Assembly (NCBI RefSeq): GCF_019112545.1
Contig: NW_025064938.1
Span: 149,031-199,360 of the forward strand
Source of the DNA: Guyanagaster necrorhizus
Lineage: Eukaryota; Basidiomycota; Agaricomycetes; Agaricales; Physalacriaceae
Length of the DNA stretch: 50,330 bases
Direction of reading: 5' to 3'
Shown here: one piece after another, positions 1-9,374 of the stretch
How positions within the stretch are numbered: the stretch's first letter is position 1
Layout of the letters: each line of letters starts with the position of its first letter
Made by a program: the position numbers and the translations under genes
Notes under the pieces: model-generated
The model's database searches: none
What the model saw: only the letters and a program-made list of their open reading frames with translations
What the model was told of the DNA's origin: nothing

Positions 1-2
1 TC

Positions 3-332
3 GATGCTGTCATCTACAGCCGACTCAGCGAAGTGTTCGATGTGGAGCTTGCTCCGGTTATCCTAGATGAAACTTCCGAGGATGGTGAATGGACGGGGGA
101 GGTGTTTGTCGCGTACAAAGCTTTCGTTGGCGAGAATAAAGAGGATGGGAGTCTCAGCACAGAGGAAAGAGGCATTATTGAATTCCATTTGAGCGCCGTA
201 TCGGATATTGTTGAGATCGGCAGGACGGAGTACATCGAGTACACAGGATGTGACCCATATGACCCGCCGGAAGGCAACTGTAGATATTTTGGGGGAGGGA
301 TGTTTCTTCGTGCAAAGAATTCCCAGGCATAG
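3..332 (+). CDS. 3' end of an unknown protein gene (5' end outside window)
   Basis: An open frame runs from the left edge of the window to a TAG at 330-332, giving about 109 residues with no start inside the window. The protein is acidic (an 'ETSEDGEW' stretch) and ends with a Gly/aromatic patch 'CRYFGGGMFLR'. I do not recognise the family. That it is a real coding end is supported by a decayed relative at 5470-5673 on the same strand, which keeps 'VAYKA', 'SDIVEI' and 'CRYFGGGMFLR'. A solo LTR begins only 42 bp after the stop, so the 3' UTR or terminator region may have been altered by that insertion. Confidence 0.55.
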   Translation, partial: DAVIYSRLSEVFDVELAPVILDETSEDGEWTGEVFVAYKAFVGENKEDGSLSTEERGIIEFHLSAVSDIVEIGRTEYIEYTGCDPYDPPEGNCRYFGGGMFLRAKNSQA

Positions 333-369
333 TAATAGCACCTAGCATGACAAGAGAAACATTTTACTT

Positions 370-595
370 CTTTTTGTTGGAATCTGCGAGAGAGTTCGAG
401 CAATCCGGCATTCCGGCATGCCGAGTAAGGAAAGAATCCAAGGGAAATTGAAGGAATTAGGTAGAAACTACTAGGAAAGGTGTAGTCTAGTATAAATATG
501 AGAAGTCAATGGGGAACTCCTCAGGAGTTTGTAACCCAAAGACTAAAGGTCTTACAAGCATGTACTCTGGATACAGTCCAAATCTCAACACTTTT
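370..595 (+). mobile_element. Solo LTR copy 1 (LTR 375-590) with 5-bp target duplication
   Basis: A 216-bp element starts TGTTGGAATC and ends CTCAACA, with 5'-TG...CA-3' ends. It is flanked by perfect 5-bp direct repeats CTTTT at 370-374 and 591-595. It is closely similar over its full length to the element at 35093-35302, which has a different 5-bp duplication, so both are independent insertions of one LTR family. A TATAAATAT box lies near 491-499, so the + strand is the likely LTR sense. No internal retrotransposon sequence is attached, which is the product expected from LTR-LTR recombination. The TGTTGGAAT start and short length suggest Ty1/copia, but that is inference. Confidence 0.9.
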
Positions 596-635
596 TATAT
601 TTTTTTGTCTGATACAATGAACTATTGGGAGCATA

Positions 636-760
636 GGCACGATCCGGTTCCTCTGACATCATGTGTTAGATTCCTGTAGATTCCCGCTTGTCCGTAGCTA
701 TGACTGAGACTATCACTATCTATTGCCGATCCCCTCTCTTGGACCTAGCAATATGGTTCC
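636..760 (+). repeat. Dispersed repeat, copy A (CpG-decayed)
   Basis: First of four copies of an approximately 130-bp sequence beginning near GGCACGGTCCGG, passing through TTGTCCGTAGCTA and ending near TAGCGATACGGTTCC. The others are at 9967, 29035 and 44840, all in the same orientation. In this copy several CpGs present in the other copies read TG or CA, for example CATGTG for CACGTG and CAATATGG for CGATACGG. It lies directly against the CpG-free tract that follows. No open frame, tRNA A/B boxes or flanking duplication was found. Confidence 0.75.
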
Positions 761-2541
761 ACTATCAATGCCAAATTGATGCTTAGTCCTTGCATTACAT
801 AACACCAGTCCATAGCAGAGTGATATATCATCCACAGTTCCAAACCATAAATGAAAATGTATTAATGAATGCATTCTACTATGATGCAATGATATATACT
901 CTACTGTGCTGCCCAAATTAGGCTTTCACTGGTCACAGGTTACTCTACCCACCCTAGTCACCATTCATGATGATGAGCTCTCATATCCTGTGCCTTGGTT
1001 CCTGACTGCTCCCAAAAATGCTTGTTAGATCACACCAGGGGCCAGGCCAGATTGGGCCCACTCAGGTACAAATCTCATAGTGGTACACATATCAGATTCC
1101 CAATTTTTCCCACCATAGTTCTCTCTGGTGGGATTTTAGGCATGAAACCTTTGGCAATGTAATCTTTTCTCTCTTATCACTGTAGACCATTCATTTTAGT
1201 GATGTTCATATGAATAAAACCTGTGATTTCTATATAAAACATTTATTGAACAAAGGAATGCTTGCTTTCTGCTGTAATACTATCAGTGTCTGTCTCCTCC
1301 CTCCAGTGATGCACCCTTGTGTGAGCCTTACACCATTCAATTCTCAAATCTAGGGCCCCATTTATCAACCAATCCACCTCAAAAAGGACCATGATGTATA
1401 TTCATTTACACTATCAGGCACATCACCAAGATAGAAAGACTAGTATCCATTTGGCACATCTGGCATAATGAATATGACTTGCAGAGAAAGACAGCTGTGA
1501 TTAGCAGCTGACTATGTGGCCTCTTATCTCAGTTTTTATACCAACATACACCAATTCATGATAGCTTTGAGATGATGCCCAACTTTCACCCAAATGTTGA
1601 TAGTGAAATTTCTGTCAGATGAAGATCCACACAACCCAATGAATCCATTACTTACACTAATGCTAGTGTTGACTATGATGGTATCCTCAGTCAGCTATCC
1701 ATGCAAGTATACCACCTCCAAGGAACAACATTGAGCTCATGCTAAAAGTAATGCTAGGTCTTATGAAAGGTATGTAACTCCTGTTTATAGAGCTGCTGCA
1801 TGTATGCTTAGTTTGAGTCAAAATTAGATAGAAGACTAGTATCAACCAAGGGAGATGCTACTAGTATGGGTTTCCCTCAAGACCAAAGATAGAGTGCTTT
1901 AGAAGGAAATAGTGGAGGATGTTGATAAGTATATCCAAGTAATGGCCACATTGCTTTTGATGCAATGTCTTTTTGAGCTCAGAGCTCATTTTTTTTAGAC
2001 TTTCTTGCTTTCTTGCTTTTCTGCTTTTCTGCTTATGTGTAATTGGTAGAATATGTAATATATTGACTTTCATCTAGTATGTTATATGTAAAAAGACAAA
2101 CACATTATTTCATCAAAAAATGGACAGGACTGGTGGAAACATGTGATGCAACCCTATTTGGCAAGAGATGGTGAGCCAGTGATTGATCTAGGCACTCAAG
2201 GCACTGAGCTAAGTAGACATTAAACAAATGATAGATCTAGACTATCAATATTTATAGATGAGAATTTCTAGAAAGGGTCAGGGAAGAGTTTGGGGTGGAC
2301 CCTATCATGAGCAATGTGGGACAGATGTGATGATGAGCAAGGTATTTGCTAATTGAAGGGTCACATGACTGGCTGACAGAAGTAATATAACACACAGTTG
2401 CATGGTAGGACATGGACTTTAATACATTTTGATTGACAGTTTGGATCTGTCATTTAAATATTAAATCATATGGAGCCCTTGTACATAAAACAAGTGGAAC
2501 ATCTGAATTATACCATGGATTATTGCCCCTATCCTTCATCT
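729..2541. mobile_element. CpG-free tract, probable methylated and decayed transposon relic
   Basis: Reading base by base, there is no CG dinucleotide between the CpG at 727-728 and the one at 2542-2543, about 1.8 kb. Flanking sequence on both sides has CpG at ordinary density. The tract is rich in TG and CA and has stops in all frames. Total loss of CpG with gain of TpG/CpA is what C-to-T change at methylated CpG produces, and in Agaricomycetes such methylation is concentrated on transposons. I could not name the element class from the remains. The solo LTR just upstream is not CpG-free, so it is younger or separate. Confidence 0.7.
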
Positions 2542-2947
2542 CGGTAGTCTTAAAATGGGAGATGTTAGGTAGGTAGGTAGTATTCATGATGTGCCAATAG
2601 AAATCGGAAACAATATACTCCGCTCTCTTTGTTTAAACGATGCCCTTGCCGGGCCTCAAAATAATCACATGCAGAAAGCCACGCGCCAATTGACAAAATT
2701 TATGCCCATGACGTGCGTTATTCCTATTATTCACACATACATAAATCCGTAGTGCTACTAACTCTCCTAACGACCCCACGGACGGAAAAATGAACTTGAA
2801 TGGAAGACATGCTCGTAGGAACTGGTCTAAACCACTCAAATCCAAATGTTTAGCATCTGAAACCCCTCGACGGTAGCTTCAATGCTACATTCATCCCAAT
2901 CTTTGATTTTCCAAAGCTCCCCTAGGAAAGATCAGAGCTTAGTAAAA

Positions 2948-4051
2948 CTATGATCCAGCATGAAGCATACCATTTCGAGCAAAGAATCTGGCACTAAATG
3001 CGCATTCGCTCAAAAACGTGGATGGGATTTTACCAATATGTCCCGTAATCTGTGGAATATGCGCTGCGCTATCGAAATCCTCCTGCGAAAACATCTGATA
3101 GTCCGTGACTAGCTCAAAGGCCTGGCTAACAGTGAGTGAGTCCGGGAAGACTGAGAGGGTCATAAGTTTCGGCGGGATGCATTTCGATGTATGATTGTAT
3201 ATCCTTCGAGAGAGATGCTCCGTTGTGGCTTCCCAGTGCTGCCATGATATTATTCGTTTTGATGTCTGGAAAAAAATTCATTTTCAGGAACAAGAAATCG
3301 GCGAGGAACGTACCATTATGGGCATAACAGCAATCATGAAGAAGCTGCAGCGCTTGAAGTGTCTGCCTTATGATGTGCTTTGCGACCGGAAGAGAGAACA
3401 CCATGTTCGGTTGTCTGAATCTGAGATCGAGTATGGAAGATCCTAGGACTTCTGTCGCAAAGCAAGTATGGAGTCCAATTTGACTTTGTGTGTCATAGAT
3501 TTGGTGCAGATGCAGCACATAGGGATATCCTGGGTGATGACAGGAATTCTGAAGTGTTTGCAAGGTCTTCGAATCATAACAGGTCTGACAAGATATGTCC
3601 TCAGTAAAATATGTGGTCAGTATCTTGACGGAGGCAAAATATGTCTGAGATCTAGTTCCCTACAGTGACCGCGATTCAGTGATACAAGGTGGCGCACGAT
3701 TTCACGGAACAGCGCACTCACAAGGCCACAGAGTTGCAGCAGCAGCGTGGCCGAACTGAGGTAAAGCGAGACAGTGTTGTAGTAAAGCAAGAAAAATATT
3801 CTTACCTTGCGCACGACCCGGAAATTTGGAGAACGTTGTAGGTATTGGCCAATAGTTACTGGATGATAGCCAAACCCAAAGGCTGGTTGCACAAGGAGCG
3901 GTTCCTCGGGGAATATAGCGAGGTATTTGAATAACTTCATTGATCTTGCGCGAGTGAAGAATATTGGGGACAGTAACGGTGTAGGTGCGGTTTTTATTAC
4001 GAGAATGAACGGCAAGAAGTTATTACCTGATCGGGGGCAATTGTTCCCCAC
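2948..4051 (-). pseudogene. SRPK-like Ser/Thr kinase gene lacking the activation segment
   Basis: Exons on the - strand: 3806-4051, 3706-3755, 3314-3659 and 2948-3265. The introns are 50, 46 and 48 bp with GT-AG ends and consistent phase. The product follows the SRPK-like plan. It has 'FPEEPL', 'YHPVTIGQ' and 'FRVVRK' before a degenerate glycine loop, the beta-3 lysine in 'ASVKILT', 'ATEVLGSSILDLR' at the hinge, and a catalytic loop HNDIKTNN that keeps Asp, Lys and Asn. After 'HPAETYDPLSLP' the frame shifts and resumes at 'AFELVTDYQMF', which is subdomain IX onward. The DFG motif, activation loop and APE region, about 60-90 residues in the family, are absent. The upstream start is uncertain; a Met in 'RSMKLFKYL' is equally possible. 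Catalysis is unlikely. Confidence 0.75.
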
Positions 4052-4564
4052 GCGGGATTTTCCGGGATGACCGATGAGAAGTTAAGTATTCGCGCAACGC
4101 GTCACCACGGGAGGTCGTTTCTACCTAGTAATTCTAAGAGATGAACGCCTGTATCGTCTTTGCTTACAGGTAATTGAAACACTCATACACATTGCTCATG
4201 GCATGAGTAGCGGCGACATCGCCTCTGCACGATCTAGGACCTTCGTCGACCTTGATTCCACCATTCTCTAACCTCTCTCTCACACACATTACGCCAAGAA
4301 GCACTCGAAGGATTATTAAGACGTTGATATCCAAAGGATCAACCATCAACCTGTTAGCCAAATTTGTTTAGGAAATCTCCAGATCTACTGCTTGACACCA
4401 GTATTACGAAGTATGAGCTCTCAAACATGGGAACGACCGTAAGTCGGGATAATTACCTGAACGAAAATTACAAGGAGAGATGGTCTCTGCAGCGACGAAT
4501 AGTAATGTCTGTATATCAATGGCTGGCAGAAGTAGCAATGTCATCCATGTTGATACTGCCGTTT

Positions 4565-5293
4565 TCAAGCTGTTTTCGCCGAAGGTATTATTGAAACTCC
4601 GAAAACTGTCATAGAGGGAGCCTTTCTCCTCAGCTTGGAATCGAGCTTGTGTATGTCCATTGGGATTAACTCGTGGCAAGTCACATACAGCAGCGTGTCT
4701 GGCTCGAGACAAGGAAAGGCAGCAAAAAGAGACTTATGTTCAGTGACTGGAGCAGCAATAAATGCTGGGGCAGTAGGCTGTGGGTTAGGAGCTGGTTGAA
4801 TGGGTTGTTGAGTGGTTGTGTGTGACAGCAGAGTGCCGAGCATCTGCATAACTTGTTCTTGGGTATATGTAGGCTGAACCAGGGCTGGAGGACTTGAACT
4901 GGAAGGTTCTATGGAGTCGGCAGTGCTGGACATGGTGGGATCTGGGGACGAAGAGGAGGTGAAGGAGGTGATGTCGAAAAAATGATTGGGGTTGTCTGAT
5001 GAGTCAAGCAGCTCACACCAGGCAGCTGTGTGAAGAGAGAGTTCCAGTGAGGTTGCTGAAGCTGGTGGTGTTGAAGCTGGGTTTGCATCCAGTGCTTTGA
5101 GGGATTCTAGAGGAATCTTGTGATGAGATATGAACTTGCCATTCTTCCAGTAAATGACAAAGCCTTTGGACTTAATAACACAAGTGTACACTAGTGAAGC
5201 AATGGTGTCCAGAAGTGACAGCCAATGCTCAAAGGCTATTGAACTAATCAAGAACCAGTGTGAAAAGCAATGCTGATGCTCAGAGGCAATCAA
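4565..5293 (-). mobile_element. CpG-poor ORF, possible retroelement gag-like protein (242 aa)
   Basis: An uninterrupted 242-codon frame lies in CpG-poor DNA, with no CpG at about 4976-5368 and only a few between 4740 and 4975. The protein has a hydrophobic N-terminal third, then a Ser/Thr/Pro/Gln-rich middle ('SSSSSPDPTMSS', 'TTTQQPIQPAPNPQP') and ends with 'PMDIHKLDSKLRRKAP', which resembles the start of gag-like domains in basidiomycete retroelements. No zinc knuckle, protease, integrase or reverse transcriptase is visible around it. The assignment is weak. Base composition and low-complexity content fit a transposon-derived ORF better than a host gene. Confidence 0.35.
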
Positions 5294-5469
5294 GCTGCAA
5301 TGAGATGATGATGATGAAAGGATGTGAGAGGAGTTGTAGGGATGAGCTCATTTATATGAGTGAGCTGAGCGGCATGAATCAGTAACATAGTGGCAAACTT
5401 GTCACAAAAGACAATGGCTGGCTCATTGCATAGACCTCAATCAAAGGTCTTTGACCGATTCAAGGAAAT

Positions 5470-5673
5470 GGTGGCCTACAAAGCTTTGGATGATGATGAT
5501 GATGATGGACATGCGAGGAAGGACGCGAAAAGCTCCATTTGAACCATCTTTCGGATATCGTGGAGATTAGCAGGGTAAAATATGTTGAGCACAGGGGTAA
5601 TGAAGCTCAGGCGGCTGACTGCAGATACTTTGGAGGAGGAATGTTCCTTCGTGAGAAGAGTTCGGAAACGTAG
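5470..5673 (+). pseudogene. Frameshifted fragment related to the gene at 3-332
   Basis: Here 'VAYKALDDDDDDGHARK' is read in one frame, and 'KLHLNHLSDIVEISRVKYVEH' in the next, ending 'DCRYFGGGMFLREKSSET' at a TAG (5671-5673). This follows the last ~75 residues of the partial gene at the left edge, with a frameshift near 5520 and a (GAT)6 triplet run at about 5489-5507 encoding the Asp repeat. No upstream exon was found. It is best read as a truncated duplicate. The CpG-poor ORF lies immediately upstream, so a transposon may have carried or cut it. Confidence 0.6.
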
Positions 5674-6032
5674 GAGATCTTGTGACATTATTTATATACA
5701 GTATTAAGACAAGATTAAATGTAGTACTAGCATCCAAAAAGCATCTTTCGATTCTCCTCGACCGCTAGTCGGAACAAGAACGCTGAGCTCGCGTGAAAGA
5801 CATTCGTAAAGCCATACTCGCTTCGCCAATGGACTACTCATCCCACCATGGATAGAGAAGACAACGAATGTGTCTGGTCAAGGTATAGGCTACATTCCCA
5901 TATTCGTCGGCGATGAAAACACTGTTTCTCATTGATATAACTACATTGTTCCAGTGAGCATGGAGACACTACGCAGTACCGCTCGAATTAATGAAACCTC
6001 CCATCCCATCGAAATCCAATTCCCATCATCCC

Positions 6033-7502
6033 TCACGAAATCCCATTACTTGAACCTGACATATACGACGGCGGAGGCTCATTAGTATACCCCAGAGCCC
6101 ACGCCGACCTCTGCTGCTCCATCAAATACGTCATCTGTCTCTCCAGACTCGCAATCTGCTGCCTTTGCCGCTCGTTCTCCTCCATCAGCCGACCCTCAGT
6201 CTTGTTCTGCCGCAAAATCGCCACCTGCGCCTGTAATCCCTCCGCTCGGTCGCGTAACATCGCTTGGCGTACCGTCAGCGCTGCGTCACGAGGGACCTCT
6301 GATGCGGATATTTTGGATGGCATCATTGTCGATGTCGGTGTCGTTGTGATGGTATATGGCTGCGCAGTGGTAGTATAATACGGTTGCTGATCTGGGAATG
6401 CCTCATTCGAGGCGGCGTCTCTCCTTCGATATAAACAAATGCTTATGCCCGTCATGATCGCGACTAGCCCCAGAGAGCCACATACGCTTCCGGCAATGAT
6501 GGCAGTGCGATTGGATGTGCTCGCTAATGGTGAGGATCTGTTCAAGATGTCGGTGAGCGATTTTTTCCAGTAGAATGATGAGAACTTACGACGGTTCTGG
6601 AGTGTCGCTTGGTATCGGGACGCTGAGAGCAGGAAGAATTAAATCTTGTATTCGGTTTATGGGTAAGAGGAAAGACCACTCACATACTTCTTGCGGTAGG
6701 AGAGCTAAATATAGTGGATGGAGCAGATGGGGTTGCCGACGTGCTGTAGATCGTGAAGATGAAACTGAAATTTCAAAATAAATTGTGACCCACGTTTCAG
6801 TGTTTGTTCTGGAGAAAAAATAATGAATCAGTTCGCGACTCCAGATCAGATGGGGGGAAAGATCTTCACTCTTGTACCGCTGTATTAACGACGAAATTGA
6901 GAGTGAGCATGTCTCTGGAAGAGCATCTGGGTTTGAGGCTGAATGCCGCCTTTAGCTTGATCACTCACTGAGGAGTCTGTGAATCGGTGGGCTGGACACT
7001 AATTATATCACTAGAACCGAGAATATCTCTTGATGAATTCGTCCTACCACAAATGACTCAAGGAAGGAAAAATAAAAGGGTTTAAAACGAACGTTTGGTT
7101 TGCCGCGATCTGCATCGCCTCAGCAATGTACGATCTGTATGTTAATTAGAAAGCAGTGAATGAAGACCCCTCTAGAGCGCTCACCCTGCAGTGAAAAATT
7201 CGACAAAAAAAGCACCCTTTGTCTCACCGACACCCCCGAAGATACACCAATACGGGACAGTCTCCGTCGAAGGAAGCACGTCAGGTTGTCTCAATCGGAA
7301 ACCAAAACCAGTTGTTGTACTATCGTCGTCATTCCTCGTCCATGTAACGGTGGCAGAAGTGTTCACCACGGCGGTGCTGTTAAAATTAAATTGCCATGAC
7401 GCGGCATGCGACGCAAAAAGAATGCTTTAGGGATCGTCTCAGAGAGCGTTAGAGGAGAGAGAAAGAGACGTAAGCTTACAGGGACAGTGGTATGGTGAGC
7501 AT
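6033..7502 (-). CDS. Secreted-stalk single-pass membrane protein with cytoplasmic coiled coil
   Basis: Supported exons: 7480-7502, 7185-7424, 7093-7134, 6969-7043, 6684-6764, 6590-6622 and 6033-6537, all phase-consistent. The 204-bp gap 6765-6968 is four times the usual intron here and may hide one or two small exons. The protein starts 'MLTIPLSLILFASHAASW', a signal peptide joined across intron 1. An ectodomain with Asn-glycosylation sites ('NFNST', 'NTSATVTWTR') follows, then a Ser/Thr/Pro stalk ending 'SSPLASTSNRT', a membrane span 'IIAGSVCGSLGLVAIMTG', an arginine stop-transfer (YRRRD) and a Gln/Arg/Glu-rich coiled coil. The intron donor GTTCGT at 7092 is non-standard. This layout is common in Agaricomycete cell-surface proteins of unknown role; no enzyme motif is visible. 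Confidence 0.75.
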
Positions 7503-9280
7503 CTTGGGTGAAGAACGGTCGTCAAAGGCAGGGCGGCATCGCACACAGCACCGGTAGATATGCGTCGTGATGAGCGACGATCATCTCACTCGAACCCGGG
7601 TGGAAAGGGTGGGGATCAGATACAGATTAAAATCAGCAAACAAAGGCGTACTAGTTGAACAGGGAGATCTTTAGATGGTATATCTGCACTTCCATGGTAC
7701 GTTGCATCACGTTATTTCCCGGAACTTGGGACCGAGGGATATGTGAAGATCAGAAGCTGTTGCCTTGAACTGACTAAAGTGATGTTATGCGGACCGGTGG
7801 AGACAAAAAGCCACGGGTCCCTGAACAACTGGTGAGATAAGACCTTATTCTTAACGAATATACAATCTCAGGACCGGGTAAGATGGTCACCAGACTGCGA
7901 CTCATTCATTGATGCTAGCCATTGTAAATGTCGGATCCACGTCCCACATTGATCCACTCAATAGAGAAAAATGGTAAAATTTCAAGCTCAGACGAAGTCG
8001 AAGATGAATATGAAGGTCAAATAAAGGTCATGCTGCGAGCCAGCTGATAACGGAAGCAGGGTCGTGGATCACGGGGAAAGCCGCAGCGGCGCCACAATTT
8101 TCCGATTCCGTTTCCTCGTTTCGACTTTGACGACTTGGCTTCAGGTCATAAGAACTGATGGATTGTTTCTTGCGATGTATTTTTCGACGTAATTTATCCT
8201 TCTGATCTTTCGTTGAGGTTTGAAGACACTTTATTCTAATTATATTTCTCAGCTGCCAAGTAACCCAACGGCGTACTCTCCCCCGAATGTCACGTGACTT
8301 GGATGTCCTTACTCATGGCATTCGGTGACCTCTAACGTTTTATAGTCCAGCAGGTTTCTTCCTCGCTCACGTTCAAGTCAGCCATTACTTTGAACGCTTT
8401 TTAAACAATACCAGAAGCTATTCGGACCAACAGTACTCAAACATGAATCTTCTAAGTATACTTCCTTTTGTATTCAGTCGCAGAAGCTGGTGTTATCACT
8501 GTGATTCGGTCATTCTTTTCTATATGTGACTCTTCACACAGAGGTCTCACGGGTACCCCCCCGGGCCAGCTAGCTAAGAAGTACTTCATTCCTCCTTACA
8601 CTGCTGACATATTTACCCGTGCTATCGCTATAACGACGGGATCTAGATCAAATGCTCATTAAACCCATGCGTCATTCCCTCCCGCTGCAATTATGCGATG
8701 TAGCTATACCACAGACAGAGCGTACACTGACTCTGCTAGCGTCTTGGGGTTCGAACCGATGCCGAACTACAAGTCTTCAATTTCCACGTCATTCTCTCTT
8801 GTCACTTCCCATTGAATCTGGGTCTGCGACAGTAAATTCGTAAGTCTTCTTCTATTGCAGCGTAGATTTGTACGGTGACCAGTATACCGAAAAGAAAAAA
8901 CAGTATACTAAAAGCATACTGGTCGCATAGTTGGCCCCTTATCCTACAGACTACAACTCACTTCAGTCTATAAAAGGGTAGACTTCTAATACAGCCGTCA
9001 TGTTTAACCACGGGGCTGCGAAATTTTCAAGTCCATTGGAACATAGGTTTCCCTCCCCTTTTTTTCCCTCTGCATCATCAACGGCTTCTGGTTGACAGAT
9101 TTACTGGAAGCAGTACGTCTTGTTTCGTATTGTAGAACATGTTCTTTTGAATTTTGAAGCTCATAACGGAACCCTAGATACTTCCGTTGATACAATAATC
9201 TCGGAGCTCCATTAGGGTTTTACGGTGAGAAAAAAATCTCTAGATTCCTTTACTAAAGAAAAAAAACAAATGGTTCATTG
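7503..9280. other. Intergenic, no supported gene
   Basis: Open frames here are short and lack phase-consistent exon partners. A TATA-like TTTTATAG near 8338 and a start at 8444 ('MNLLSILPF') looked like the start of a small secreted protein, but no splice choice keeps a frame. A TATAAAAGG near 8971 lies about 310 bp upstream of the tRNA with no gene I can assign to it. A short poly-C run occurs near 8557-8564. Confidence 0.5.
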
Positions 9281-9374
9281 TGCCCCATGGCTGAGTTGGT
9301 TACAGCGTCCGACTGTTATTTAACTGATCGAAAGACATAATCGGAAGGTCGAGAGTTCGAGCCTCTCTGGGGCA
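9281..9374 (+). tRNA. tRNA-Asn (GTT) with 21-nt intron
   Basis: The acceptor stem is TGCCCCA/TGGGGCA. The D arm GCTG...CAGC, anticodon stem TCCGA/TCGGA and T arm GAGAG-TTCGAGC-CTCTC all pair perfectly. The anticodon GTT is at 9315-9317 and position 37 is A. The intron occupies 9319-9339, directly after position 37, the canonical place for splicing by the tRNA endonuclease. Without it the tRNA is 73 nt plus a post-transcriptional CCA. The internal B box is GGTCGAGAGTTCGAGCC-like. A T-run shortly downstream (ATTTTTATC near 9385) can end RNA polymerase III transcription. Confidence 0.95.

Noticed and set aside
5489..5507. (GAT) triplet run as a possible CRISPR-like or regulatory repeat
   Set aside because: It is a simple microsatellite inside a gene fragment, encoding an Asp run; no spacer-repeat array exists anywhere in the window.
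8444..8660. Possible small secreted protein beginning 'MNLLSILPF'
   Set aside because: A TATA-like box and hydrophobic start look inviting, but no GT-AG pair links the start to the downstream frame 'GLTGTPPGQLAKKYF' in phase.
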